A stretch of DNA of 64,000 nucleotides from assembly GCA_964606855.1 (NCBI GenBank), contig CAZSHM010000002.1, positions 35,718-99,717 of the forward strand, written 5' to 3'. Positions 27,921-36,276 of the stretch are shown here, in pieces. The stretch comes from UBA7185 sp964606855 (GTDB lineage: Bacteria; Bacillota; Peptococcia; Peptococcales; Peptococcaceae). Every line of letters begins with the position of its first letter. Within the stretch, counting starts at the first letter, position 1. A program made the position numbers and the translations under genes. Below the pieces are notes generated by a model that was given only the letters and a program-made list of their open reading frames with translations, was not told the DNA's origin and searched no databases.

Positions 27921-29408
27921 TCAAAACTGAAAATAGAGGAAGGCCGCGGCGCTGTAGCCCAGACCGTAGACACCGAAGAGCAGCAAGGAGAAGAGCAGCC
28001 CGTAGTAGATCAGCCAGCGGAAGGGCAGATTCTGCCGCGCCAGCCAGGTGCGCACACTGCCCCTGCTGTGGGCATAGTCCACGATCCACAGGAGAAGCAG
28101 CGCAGCGAGCACCACCGCCAGATCCTTGCCGTCGAGTCCCAGCGTCAGCAGCGTCCCGTCAAAGAGCGCCCACGGGTCAAACGCCGTCAGCATCTGCCCC
28201 AGAATCTGCACGGCCGCGCCGAGGTTCTCGGCGCGGAAGAAGACCCAGGAGAGATCCACCAGCACAAAGGTCAGCAGAATCCGGAACAGCTGGTAGGACG
28301 CGCAGTCCGTCCGGACGCGGAAGATCCGCAGAATCCGCTGTCTGAATGCCTTGGTGGCGTCTCCGATCACCTGGTACAGACCGTTCAGGGCGCCCCATGC
28401 CACAAAATGCCAGCTGGCGCCGTGCCATAGCCCGCTTGTCAGGAACACAAGCATCACATTGCAGTATTTCCGCGCGCGTCCCTTTCGGTTTCCGCCCAGG
28501 GGAATGTACAGATAGTCCCGGAACCAGCTGGTGAGCGAGATGTGCCAGCGGCGCCAGAAATCCGCGACCGAGGCGGCGAAGTACGGCTGCCGGAAATTCT
28601 CCATCAGGCGGAATCCCATCACCTGCGCCGCGCCGATGGCGATGTTGGAATAGCTGCCGAAGTCACAGTAGATCTGCAGCGCGAAAAAGACGGTGGCCGC
28701 CGCCAGCTCCACGCCGCCGTACTGCCGCCAGTTGCCGTAGACCTGGTCCACCAGAATCCCCAGGCGGTCGGCGATCACCAGCTTCATGAAAAAGCCCCAG
28801 AGCATGAGGAGCAGCCCGTCTTTCACGCGGTCAAAGTCGAACCTGTGCACCTCGCGGAACTGCGGCAGCAGATTTTTGGAGCGCTCGATCGGTCCGGCCA
28901 CCAGCTGCGGGAAGAAGGAGACGAAGAGCGCATACCGGAGCAGGTTGTGCTCCGCGCCGATTTCTCCGCGGTAGACCTCCATGGTGTAGCTCAGGGCCTG
29001 GAAGGTATAGAAAGAGATTCCCACCGGCAGGAGCACGTCAAAGCCGGGCTGCAGCAGCCGCAGATGGAGCAGGGAGAGCAGCGCGTTTAGGTTGCTGACG
29101 GCGAAATCGAAATATTTGAAGAAGAACAGAATCGCCAGGTTGGAGACGAAGGAGAGCGCCACGCAGAGTTTTTTCCGGCGACCGCCTGCTCCGCCGGGCA
29201 GGCGGTTTGCCCGCTCGAGCGCCAGGCCGCTGACCCAGGTGATCAGGGTGGAGGCGGCGATCAGGAGGGCGTACTTGGGATTCCAGCACATATAGAAGTA
29301 GTAGCTGGCCACAAGCAGCCACACATGGCGCAGCCGATGCGGAATCGCAAAGTAGAGCAGCGTCACAATGGGAAAAAATATCAGAAATTGTATGGAGTGA
29401 AACAGCAT
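27921..29408 (-). CDS. MBOAT family O-acyltransferase (AlgI/DltB-like)
   Basis: A polytopic membrane acyltransferase that moves acyl groups across the membrane for polymer O-acylation. The 495-residue protein (start MLFHSIQFLIFFP at 29408) has ~11 hydrophobic segments, the motifs LLPVGISFYTFQALSYT, VAGPIERS, and SGLWHGASWHF with the invariant His near residue 329. An upstream in-frame ATG would add 56 non-homologous residues. The gene is the first of a two-gene operon with the SGNH partner. DltB is unlikely because no dltA or dltC is near. Confidence 0.93.
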   Translation of the reverse strand: MLFHSIQFLIFFPIVTLLYFAIPHRLRHVWLLVASYYFYMCWNPKYALLIAASTLITWVSGLALERANRLPGGAGGRRKKLCVALSFVSNLAILFFFKYFDFAVSNLNALLSLLHLRLLQPGFDVLLPVGISFYTFQALSYTMEVYRGEIGAEHNLLRYALFVSFFPQLVAGPIERSKNLLPQFREVHRFDFDRVKDGLLLMLWGFFMKLVIADRLGILVDQVYGNWRQYGGVELAAATVFFALQIYCDFGSYSNIAIGAAQVMGFRLMENFRQPYFAASVADFWRRWHISLTSWFRDYLYIPLGGNRKGRARKYCNVMLVFLTSGLWHGASWHFVAWGALNGLYQVIGDATKAFRQRILRIFRVRTDCASYQLFRILLTFVLVDLSWVFFRAENLGAAVQILGQMLTAFDPWALFDGTLLTLGLDGKDLAVVLAALLLLWIVDYAHSRGSVRTWLARQNLPFRWLIYYGLLFSLLLFGVYGLGYSAAAFLYFQF

Positions 29409-29578
29409 GGAAAGCCCTTTCTCTCTCGCACTGCCCAGCCGGATATCTTCTGCGAAGCGCGGCGGACGGCCGCATATCCCGGAAACGGAATCTTCCGCGC
29501 GGAAGTGGGCGGCACGCGGTTGGATTAAAAAATGCAGGCCCGCCGGCGGGCGCGGCCGGGGGCGGCACCGTCGCACCT

Positions 29579-29607
29579 ATCGTAGCATACGCCCGGACGC
29601 CTGTCAA
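29579..29607 (-). promoter_or_regulatory. Promoter of the MBOAT-SGNH operon
   Basis: TTGACA (29602-29607), a 17-bp spacer and TACGAT (29579-29584) with a TGC extension. Confidence 0.75.
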
Positions 29608-29624
29608 GGAAGCGCGGGCGCGGC

Positions 29625-29657
29625 ACAAAGACGGCCCCGGGAATGTCCCCGGGGCCG
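29625..29657 (-). terminator. Terminator at the end of the BMC operon
   Basis: On the minus strand CGGCCCCGGG / CCCGGGGCCG forms a perfect 10-bp stem followed by TCTTTG; the T run is weak. It lies about 60 nt after the last BMC-locus gene. Confidence 0.6.
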
Positions 29658-29712
29658 CGCCCGCGCAGCTTTCGGCTCCACCCCCGGGGCCGCATCCCGC
29701 CGCACAGCTTTT

Positions 29713-30669
29713 TTACAGTTCGAGTCCCAGCACTTTGGCCGCATTCTTCCACATGACCTTCTCCATGGTCTCCTCGTCGAAGCCGTAGGTCGTATACTTC
29801 TGCGCCGCTTCCAGATACGGCACGAAGGGGCAGGCGCTGGCGAAGAGCATCTGATCCTTGAGGATCGTCTTGGCGGCATCCAAAAAGTCACTGGCGCCCG
29901 GATATTCCTCATACTCGGAGATTTCCAGGAAAACGTTTCTGTTGCGGAACGTCACGCCGATCATCTCGTCGACAAACGGCCATGCGCCGTGGCTGACGAT
30001 GATCTTCAGATCCGGGAAGTCCTTCGCCACGATGTCGATCTCGCTCGGATGCGTGTAGTCCATCACGGTGTCAGCCGTATATCTCGCGGGCCCCGCGGTG
30101 ATGACGATGGGAATGTTCAGTTCGCAGCACTTTGCGTAGACCGGATACATTTTCGCGTCGCTGCACTTCAGCTGCGCATACATCGGATCCATGGCGGCGC
30201 CGTGGAAGTCGCCGCTCTTGACGGCGGCATCCAGATCGCGGATCGCCTGCATGCCCTTGTGGGGATCGATGCCGTAGTAGCCGAGGAAAATCTCCGGGCA
30301 GGCCTGCACGAACTGGCGAATCTCCGGGTTGTTCGGCTTGTAGCCGTATGTCGTCTCTGCGTCGCGGCCCACGATCACGGCTTTGATCACCTGATGCGCC
30401 TTCAGATCCTCGATGATCTCCGGCATCGTCCGCGCTCTGCTGTAGAATTCATCGATGTCCACGCCGTTGGCGATCAGACCGGCGCGGAAGATGGGGCTCT
30501 CCGCGATACCGCCGATGATGCTCTTCGTGTTGGGGCGGTAGCGAAAATCGATGATCGGTCCCAGCGCGGTGCCGTTGCCGGGGACGGTGGTTTTATTGGC
30601 GAGTTTTTCGGCTCTGTTTCTCTCCAGCGCTTTCTCTCTCAGTTCTTCCTGAAGTTTCAATAAGTCCAT
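29713..30669 (-). CDS. Amidohydrolase_2-fold protein with most metal ligands replaced; last gene of the BMC locus
   Basis: A 318-residue protein with the amidohydrolase-2 (ACMSD-like) TIM-barrel layout from ~38. The expected HxH on strand 1 is IIDFRYRP (Arg43, Arg45), the strand-5 His is replaced in PIVITAGP (~187-194), and the Asp of the usual LFGSDYPF block is Ala279 in LFASACPF; only His227 in IVSHGAWP is kept. Residues 1-26 form an extra amphipathic helix beginning MDLLKLQEEL, like the N-terminal tags of PduL and the flavoprotein encoded upstream. The start at 30669 has AAGGAG. It is 112 nt after the PduT-like gene. It is a candidate encapsulated enzyme or scaffold; no reaction can be assigned. 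Confidence 0.8.
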   Translation of the reverse strand: MDLLKLQEELREKALERNRAEKLANKTTVPGNGTALGPIIDFRYRPNTKSIIGGIAESPIFRAGLIANGVDIDEFYSRARTMPEIIEDLKAHQVIKAVIVGRDAETTYGYKPNNPEIRQFVQACPEIFLGYYGIDPHKGMQAIRDLDAAVKSGDFHGAAMDPMYAQLKCSDAKMYPVYAKCCELNIPIVITAGPARYTADTVMDYTHPSEIDIVAKDFPDLKIIVSHGAWPFVDEMIGVTFRNRNVFLEISEYEEYPGASDFLDAAKTILKDQMLFASACPFVPYLEAAQKYTTYGFDEETMEKVMWKNAAKVLGLEL

Positions 30670-30781
30670 TTGCGCTCTCTCCTTAAACAAGATTTTCTCT
30701 GCGTCCGAGCAATGTTTCTGAACGATCTCTATCCCCGGATTCTATCCCGCCGCGGCCGAAACACAGACCGCCCGCGCCGCG

Positions 30782-31321
30782 CTACAGGAGCGCGTCGAAC
30801 AGCTGCGGGGCCGGTCTCGGGACAATGCTGGTGCTCACCAGGAGCTCCGCGTCCTCCTTGGCTGCCTTCACCGCCGCGCGCACCGCAGCCACGTCGCCCG
30901 TCATGGTGACGTAGCCCTTGCCGCCGATGGCATAGCCGATGCGCACCTCGATCAGCGTCACGTCAGCCGCTTTGACAGCCACATCGGCGGCGGTGATGGC
31001 GCTGGCGATGGAGTAAAACTCCATCACGCCGATGGCGTCCCGCTGCGTGACCGGATTGGTCATAGAAATGGCAGGAATCACCTGCTCATGGATATTGGGG
31101 ATCAACAGCGTGTCGATCACGTAAGGTCCGCCGATCTTCGAACCCTCTGTCATGGAGGCCCTCACATCGGCCGTGTCGCCGCCGATGATGATGATATATT
31201 TTCCCGGACATACGGTGGACGCGCGCACCAGATCCACCTGGGCGGCTTTCACCATGAAATCGCAGGTCTCAATGCCGCGGGCAATACTGGATAACTCGAT
31301 CATGCCTAGTGCAGTTCCCAT
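30782..31321 (-). CDS. pduT: BMC-T shell protein, PduT-like
   Basis: A tandem-BMC protein of 179 residues: BMC domain one at ~4-85 and two at ~95-178 (both with the Ala/Val/Lys-rich helix and GDVAAVRAAV-type segment). Cys38 in TVCPGK is at the position of the Cys that, three per trimer, holds a Fe-S cluster in the PduT pore. Its gene starts 4 nt after the PduS-like gene, consistent with electrons passing from the lumen through the PduS flavin/Fe-S protein to the pore cluster. GGAGG precedes the start. Confidence 0.92.
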   Translation of the reverse strand: MGTALGMIELSSIARGIETCDFMVKAAQVDLVRASTVCPGKYIIIIGGDTADVRASMTEGSKIGGPYVIDTLLIPNIHEQVIPAISMTNPVTQRDAIGVMEFYSIASAITAADVAVKAADVTLIEVRIGYAIGGKGYVTMTGDVAAVRAAVKAAKEDAELLVSTSIVPRPAPQLFDALL

Positions 31322-31325
31322 AGCA

Positions 31326-32681
31326 TTATACCTCCTCTCCGCTGATACGAGCGCCGTTCTCGTCGATGGCTGTGATCACGCCGTCCATGCTGACATGGAT
31401 ATTGGCGGAAAGTCCTTCCGCGGCTGCGGCCAGGATCTCGCCCTTCTTCACGCGCTCTCCCGCCTGCCGGGCCGGCACCGCGGGTTTTCCGATGTGTTGG
31501 CGGAAAGGCACATAGACGCTTTCCGGATTCAGTTCCAGGCACGTATGCGCGTGGCGCCCGTCGTACCCGGCCAGATCCAGCCGCGCGATCAGCCGCGCGG
31601 TGGGAATGCGCCGGTTGTCGATGTCTTCCCGCGCCACGGGCTCCAGATTGCGCGGCACCTGGATGCCTTTCTCCCGCAGCCGCGTCTTGATGTAGCCGTT
31701 CACCTTCCGCGGGGACAGCCCCATAGGGCAGGCGAACATCTCGCACACGCCGCAGTCGCAGCAGTTCATGGCATCCCCGAAGGAGCGGAGGTACTCGTCG
31801 GGATCTTCGATCTGATCCTCGCGCCAGATGTTCCGCATCACCAGATGCGGGCGCATTTGGTGCCCGATCATATAGCGGGGGCACATCTCCGTGCACATCC
31901 GGCACTGGATGCACGCGCTCCGCGCCTGCCGCTTGATGGTCGCCAGCGGCAGCTGCGCCCGGTGAAACAGATAGTGTTCCCTGGGCAGCACGAGAAGGTT
32001 GCCGGTCGTCTTGGTGACCACCGCGGCATCGATGTCCCGATCCTCCACGGCAATCTTCCCCATCATCGGTCCGCCCAGGATGACACCGTAGTCACGGATT
32101 GTGGGCCGCGCCGCCTCGATGCACGCGCGAACCCCGGTGCCGATCGGCACCTTGAGCATGATGGGCTCCTGGACTTCCCCCACGACGGAGAGGAATTTGT
32201 CGGTCACCGGCATGTCGTGCAGCGCGCCGTAGAGGTTCAGCATGGTGCCCACGTTGTCCACCACGGCGCCCACATCCAGCGGCAGGCCCCGTTCCGGCAC
32301 ACTCCTGCCGGTCACCATCTGAACCATCGTCTGCTCGTCGCCGGCCGGGTAGAAGGTCGGCATCTCAAAGATCTCCACATCCGCGCCCGCGCGCTCGATC
32401 GCCGCCCGGAGGGAAGCGATCTCGGCCGCATACTTGCCTTTGAGGGCGATCACCTTGTGGCTGGCACCGATGTGCGCCGCCGTCGCCTGCACGGCCTCGA
32501 TAATCGGATCGGCATAGGTGCGGCACAGGTACTTGTCCGTCTCGATCAACGGTTCGCACTCGGCGGCGTTGACGATGAAGTATTCTGCCTTCGCGGAGAG
32601 TTTCACGTGGGTGGGAAATCCCGCGCCGCCCGCGCCGACGATGCCCGCACTTTTTACTGTATCGATAAAATTCAAGGTCAT
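31326..32681 (-). CDS. pduS: PduS-like flavin/iron-sulphur electron carrier (RnfC family)
   Basis: A 451-residue RnfC-related protein. GIVGAGGAGFPTHVKL (~13-28) is the FMN/NADH loop. Two 4Fe-4S motifs follow: CIQCRMCTEMC (Cys257, 260, 263, 267) and CDCGVCEMFAC (from Cys308 to Cys318). A C-terminal barrel-sandwich region (~390-450) ends the protein. In the Pdu system PduS oxidises NADH or reduces cobalamin and works with PduT. Here, without an alcohol dehydrogenase in the locus, it is the only visible route for cofactor reoxidation. The start is ATG 32681 with a weak ribosome site; GTG 32690 is possible. Confidence 0.93.
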   Translation of the reverse strand: MTLNFIDTVKSAGIVGAGGAGFPTHVKLSAKAEYFIVNAAECEPLIETDKYLCRTYADPIIEAVQATAAHIGASHKVIALKGKYAAEIASLRAAIERAGADVEIFEMPTFYPAGDEQTMVQMVTGRSVPERGLPLDVGAVVDNVGTMLNLYGALHDMPVTDKFLSVVGEVQEPIMLKVPIGTGVRACIEAARPTIRDYGVILGGPMMGKIAVEDRDIDAAVVTKTTGNLLVLPREHYLFHRAQLPLATIKRQARSACIQCRMCTEMCPRYMIGHQMRPHLVMRNIWREDQIEDPDEYLRSFGDAMNCCDCGVCEMFACPMGLSPRKVNGYIKTRLREKGIQVPRNLEPVAREDIDNRRIPTARLIARLDLAGYDGRHAHTCLELNPESVYVPFRQHIGKPAVPARQAGERVKKGEILAAAAEGLSANIHVSMDGVITAIDENGARISGEEV

Positions 32682-32770
32682 ACACCACACTTTTCTAAAG
32701 AAAGTTTATGGGCTTCTTGCCTGCTTTTGCTCTTGTTCCGTCCCGCATCTCTGTATCCGGCGCGCCGGCT

Positions 32771-33055
32771 TCAGATCAGGGACGGGTCAAACTCCTTGTC
32801 ATCCACAATGCCCACCACGGTGGCATCCACAGAGGCCTGCGCATCGCCCGTGGCGATCCGCGCCGTGCTGCCCTGCACGATGATCACGGTCTCCCCCACG
32901 CCCGCGCCGATCCGGTCGGCCGCGACGATGGGTTCCTCCTTCGGCGCATCATCCTGCAGAATATCGAGCGGCTGCACGATGAGCAGTTTCATCCCCGTCA
33001 GGGTGGGTTCCTTTCTGGTGGCCCAAATGTTGCCGATCACCTTTGCGATCCGCAT
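32771..33055 (-). CDS. eutN: BMC-P shell vertex protein (EutN/CcmL)
   Basis: A 94-residue pentameric vertex protein that caps the corners of the compartment. It has the family start MRIAKVIGNIWATRK, the GMKLLIVQPLD strand and the GxGV(G)ETVII.QGS core. GGAGGAGG precedes the start. It lies between the flavoprotein gene (21 nt) and the pduS-like gene (89 nt). Confidence 0.96.
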   Translation of the reverse strand: MRIAKVIGNIWATRKEPTLTGMKLLIVQPLDILQDDAPKEEPIVAADRIGAGVGETVIIVQGSTARIATGDAQASVDATVVGIVDDKEFDPSLI

Positions 33056-33076
33056 GGAATCTCCTCCTCCGTCCTG

Positions 33077-33832
33077 CTACGGCCGAACCAGCTCGATCCG
33101 GTATTTCTTCGCATATTCCCGCGCCAGATCGGTGACGATGGCTTTTCCGTCCAGCAGGATGCGCGAAGCGCCTTCTCTGTGCGCGTCTGCCACGCTGCGC
33201 TCGCTCACCAGATGCGCCGGCAGGGCGATCGTCCTTCCGCTCCCCGCCCGGCATGCGGCGGCAGTCTCACTGCCTGTCAGAATGTCCTCGATCTGATCCG
33301 GGCAGCAGATCCGCACGCCCGACTGCTCCAGAAGGCCCAACTGCGCCCGGAACATCTTGTAGTACGGCTTGGCGGCCGTCTGGCGGTAGTTGTACAATTC
33401 GATCTGATCCTGCAGGAGATAGATGGGTTTCCCCAGGAGCAAGGCTTCGCTGACCAGCCTGGTGTAGGGTGTGTCGCAGATGCCGCTCGCAATCTTCGCC
33501 AGCGACTCGTTCGTCAGATCGTGGAGCACCACGGCCTCACATCCGGCCAGATCGACCCGGTAGCCGCACTTCTGAGCGCACTGGATGCGGTATTTTTCTT
33601 TGACCCTGGCGCTCTCCAGCAGGGTGAAACGGCAGGGCGGCAGGTCAGAATCCTGTGTCAGTCCGATAAGAAACGGTTTCTGCGCATCCTGATCCGCGCT
33701 GCAGAAGCCGCCCGCCTCGCTGCAGCCCTCTGTCTTTGCAGGCCCTTCCGCCTGCTTTTGGGTCGCATCCGCGCTTTGCAGCGCCTCCAGTACCCGGTTC
33801 GCCAGCAACTCTGCCAATTGATCCAGGTCCAC
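33077..33832 (-). CDS. BMC-associated flavoprotein-family protein with an N-terminal targeting helix
   Basis: A 251-residue protein starting at GTG 33832 behind AAAGGGGGAG. Residues 1-18 (MDLDQLAELLANRVLEAL) form an amphipathic helix like a BMC encapsulation peptide, followed by an Ala/Gln/Glu-rich linker to ~45. The remainder resembles the PF02441-type flavoprotein found in several BMC loci, with NESLAKIASGICDTPYTRLV and SEALLLGKPIYLL, and ends in a segment KAIVTDLAREYAKKYRIELV also typical of BMC accessory proteins. Binding of FMN is inferred. Function in the compartment is unknown. Confidence 0.75.
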   Translation of the reverse strand: MDLDQLAELLANRVLEALQSADATQKQAEGPAKTEGCSEAGGFCSADQDAQKPFLIGLTQDSDLPPCRFTLLESARVKEKYRIQCAQKCGYRVDLAGCEAVVLHDLTNESLAKIASGICDTPYTRLVSEALLLGKPIYLLQDQIELYNYRQTAAKPYYKMFRAQLGLLEQSGVRICCPDQIEDILTGSETAAACRAGSGRTIALPAHLVSERSVADAHREGASRILLDGKAIVTDLAREYAKKYRIELVRP

Positions 33833-33985
33833 GTGATCTCCCCCTTTGCCGGCAATCCGCCGGCGAAACTTTCCAAAAACACATACGGTCTTGTTCTGGA
33901 AGGAATGGTCGATTTCCCTTGCGGGTCTCGTCTGCCGATCTGCCCCGCAGACAAGCTGCGCCCGCACCGCTTTCCCGCGGCGCGC

Positions 33986-34804
33986 TCACGCCGGCTTGCA
34001 GTTCATGGCGATTCCCGCCGGCGTCACCAGGAAGGGATCCTCCGGTTTCACCGTGCGGATGCCCGTCACCTGCTCAAAGACCTCCTCGATCCCCGTCAGG
34101 CAGCAGGTGCCGCCGCAGAGATAGATGGTGTCCACCCGCGCGGGGTCGACATAGCGGCGAACGATGGTGGCCATTTTTTCCAGGACGGGTTTCACCACAG
34201 GAAAAATCTCTCGGTGCCGCGCATAGTCCTGCTTGATGCGCTCGGCTTCCTCGAAGGAAATCTTGTAGTTCCCCGCCAGAACCAGCGAGAGGTGCGTGCC
34301 GCCCGTCGGCTCATCCTCGATCTGCGTGACGACGCCGTGCTCCAGGATCGCAAGGCCCGTCGTCCCGCCGCCGATGTCGACGACCACACCGTCCTCGATC
34401 TGATAGACCGAGTTGGCCGCCGTCGGCTCGTCCAGAATGTTGGTCACCGTCATGCCCGCGCCCTCCGCGATATACTGATGCGTGCGAACACTGTCCTCCG
34501 TGCCCGCCGGCATCGCGATCGCGCAGTGCGTCAGTTCTCTTCCCAATCTCTGCTCCAGCCTGGCTTTCAAATCCCGCACGATCTCCAGCGCGCCGACATA
34601 GTCGACGACCACGCCGTCCTTCAGCACGCTGGCCGCCCGTTTCTCGCAGGCGAGAGGATGATTCTCCCCGTCCAGCGCCACCAGTACGATGTAGGCGGTG
34701 CCCAGATCCAGCCCCACCTTCAGCACATCATCCGCCGGCGGAAACGTCGTCGTCTCCGACTGCGCCACCCGCTTCATATAGGCGTTCACACGCTGCAGAT
34801 CCAT
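33986..34804 (-). CDS. eutJ: EutJ-like actin/Hsp70-fold protein
   Basis: A 272-residue ATPase-fold protein related to EutJ. DLGTAYIVLVALDG is the first phosphate loop, VVDIGGGTTGLAIL the second, and IYLCGGTCCLTG the adenosine motif. A chaperone role in BMC assembly or enzyme reactivation is proposed for this family. The N-terminus MDLQRVNAYMKRVAQ is amphipathic. ATG 34804 lies 6 nt after GGAG; ATG 34807 and TTG 34816 are alternatives. Confidence 0.93.
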   Translation of the reverse strand: MDLQRVNAYMKRVAQSETTTFPPADDVLKVGLDLGTAYIVLVALDGENHPLACEKRAASVLKDGVVVDYVGALEIVRDLKARLEQRLGRELTHCAIAMPAGTEDSVRTHQYIAEGAGMTVTNILDEPTAANSVYQIEDGVVVDIGGGTTGLAILEHGVVTQIEDEPTGGTHLSLVLAGNYKISFEEAERIKQDYARHREIFPVVKPVLEKMATIVRRYVDPARVDTIYLCGGTCCLTGIEEVFEQVTGIRTVKPEDPFLVTPAGIAMNCKPA

Positions 34805-34894
34805 CATCTTCTCCAAACTCCTTCGCTTCTCTGCTATCTGTCGCGCAACGGCCGCCTGACTGCGCTCCGCCGCGAATTTTCTCTCGCCGACCGC

Positions 34895-35521
34895 TCACCG
34901 GAGAATCCTGCCCAGAGCCAGTTTCCCGAGATCCGTCGCGTTGCCTTCATCCGTGTCGATGTGCATCCGGCAGCGGTATGTTGCGCCGACGCGGATGATG
35001 ACATCCTTGAACACGACGGGCCGCGCGCCGCCGATCTCCACGCTGACGTGCTGTCCGTCGTGCACGCCCATGCGGCCGGCGTCCTCCGGGCTCATATGGA
35101 TGTGGCAGTGCGCCACGATCACGCCCTGGGGAATCGTCACACTGCCCTTCGGTCCCACAAGCGTGATGGAGCCGGAGCCGGCCAGATCGCCGGATTCCCG
35201 AAGCGGTGCCTGCACGCCCAGGCCTCTGGCGTCGCTCTTGGAGAGCTCCACCTGCGTTTCCCTGCGCAGCGGCCCCAGCACGGACACGTTCTCTTTTTTG
35301 CTCTTCGGTCCCACCAGCGTGACGCGCTGCTCCGACAGGAACTGTCCCGGCTGCGACAATTCCCGCTTCGGCGTGAGTGCCGCGCCGGGCCCGAACAGCG
35401 TTTCCAGATCCTTTTGGCACAGATGGACGTGGCGGGCGGATACTTCCACCTGCACATACTCCTTCGAGATGGCCTCGGCGACCTTCTGCACCAGCAAATC
35501 GGTCATGCTTGTCTCACTCAT
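34895..35521 (-). CDS. pduL: Phosphate propanoyltransferase PduL
   Basis: Converts acyl-CoA to acyl-phosphate, regenerating CoA inside the compartment. The 208-residue protein has the two-domain PduL fold with metal-site motifs VSARHVHL (27-34), AHCHIHM (~136-142) and the C-terminal HIDTDEGNA. Residues 6-21 (MTDLLVQKVAEAISKE) are an amphipathic encapsulation helix. Its ATG overlaps the stop of the EutT-like gene (ATGA, 35518-35521). Confidence 0.96.
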   Translation of the reverse strand: MSETSMTDLLVQKVAEAISKEYVQVEVSARHVHLCQKDLETLFGPGAALTPKRELSQPGQFLSEQRVTLVGPKSKKENVSVLGPLRRETQVELSKSDARGLGVQAPLRESGDLAGSGSITLVGPKGSVTIPQGVIVAHCHIHMSPEDAGRMGVHDGQHVSVEIGGARPVVFKDVIIRVGATYRCRMHIDTDEGNATDLGKLALGRILR

Positions 35522-36276
35522 TTTGTATATTCACCTGCCAAATGCTTCAACATCATCACCCGCAGTGCGCCGGAAAGATTGTTCAGCGCCTCCAGGATAT
35601 CCGTTCTGTTGTAGTGATTTCCCTCGCGCATCGCCGTGACCGCCGCCGACTCCACTTCCCGCGTGCGGACATAGAGCTGGTTCAGCCTTGCGTAGACGAG
35701 ATCGCCGTCCGCCAAGCGGCACCGCCCCTGCTCCTTCAGCCGCTTTTTCAGATCCTCCCGCAGCGCGGCGGGCGAAAACCCCAGCACGGTGTCCGCCGTC
35801 AGCGGCTGGTTGAGGCTGTGCCCGCGCAGCACGTCGCGCAGAAGCGCCAGCGCCGCCTGCAGATCCTGCAGGAGTCCCGCCGCGCCGTCCTCGGACAGCT
35901 GCGCCAGGAGCAGCAGCATATCCGCCTCCAGGCTCTCGGCCTTTCCACGGAACAGAATCTGCGGATGGTCCTTCGCCACCAGCACATTGTCGTAGAGCAC
36001 GGTCATGGGAACCGGCTTCTCAAAATAACAGGCTCCGCTCTCGTAATCCACGTAGCTTGCCTCGCTCTTTGCCTCGATTTCGGATGGAGCGGGTGCGGCG
36101 GCCGCCGGCTGTATCACGTCTGTCTGCTGCGGCTCGCTGGAAATCTTGATCTGGCGTCCCATCAGGTATTCACGGGCAGCGGGCGAAAGGATATACCCCG
36201 GCGGCACATAGTACCGTTCGGGCTGTTCGCTGCGGGGGATCTCCGCTCGCACCTTCGCCTCCGTAATGACCTTCAA
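35518..36276 (-). CDS. EutT-like (corrinoid adenosyltransferase-related) protein lacking the Cys motif
   Basis: A 252-residue protein that aligns by eye along its length with EutT: N-terminal ITEAKVR, the ILSPAAREYL segment near 30-38, a central helical bundle, and the C-terminal REVESAAVTA and DILEALNNLSGALRVMML segments. EutT makes adenosylcobalamin. The HX11CCX2C metal motif of EutT is absent; a single Cys is in GACYFEK, and ~50-75 is an Ala/Pro-rich linker. The start is TTG 36276 behind GGGGGTG. No B12-dependent enzyme is encoded in the window, so it may serve a distant gene or have lost that activity. Confidence 0.7.
   Translation of the reverse strand: MKVITEAKVRAEIPRSEQPERYYVPPGYILSPAAREYLMGRQIKISSEPQQTDVIQPAAAAPAPSEIEAKSEASYVDYESGACYFEKPVPMTVLYDNVLVAKDHPQILFRGKAESLEADMLLLLAQLSEDGAAGLLQDLQAALALLRDVLRGHSLNQPLTADTVLGFSPAALREDLKKRLKEQGRCRLADGDLVYARLNQLYVRTREVESAAVTAMREGNHYNRTDILEALNNLSGALRVMMLKHLAGEYTK

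Noticed and set aside
35518..36276. Calling this gene a true corrinoid adenosyltransferase
   Set aside because: The alignment with EutT is by eye and the Cys metal motif is missing, so only an EutT-like label is supported.
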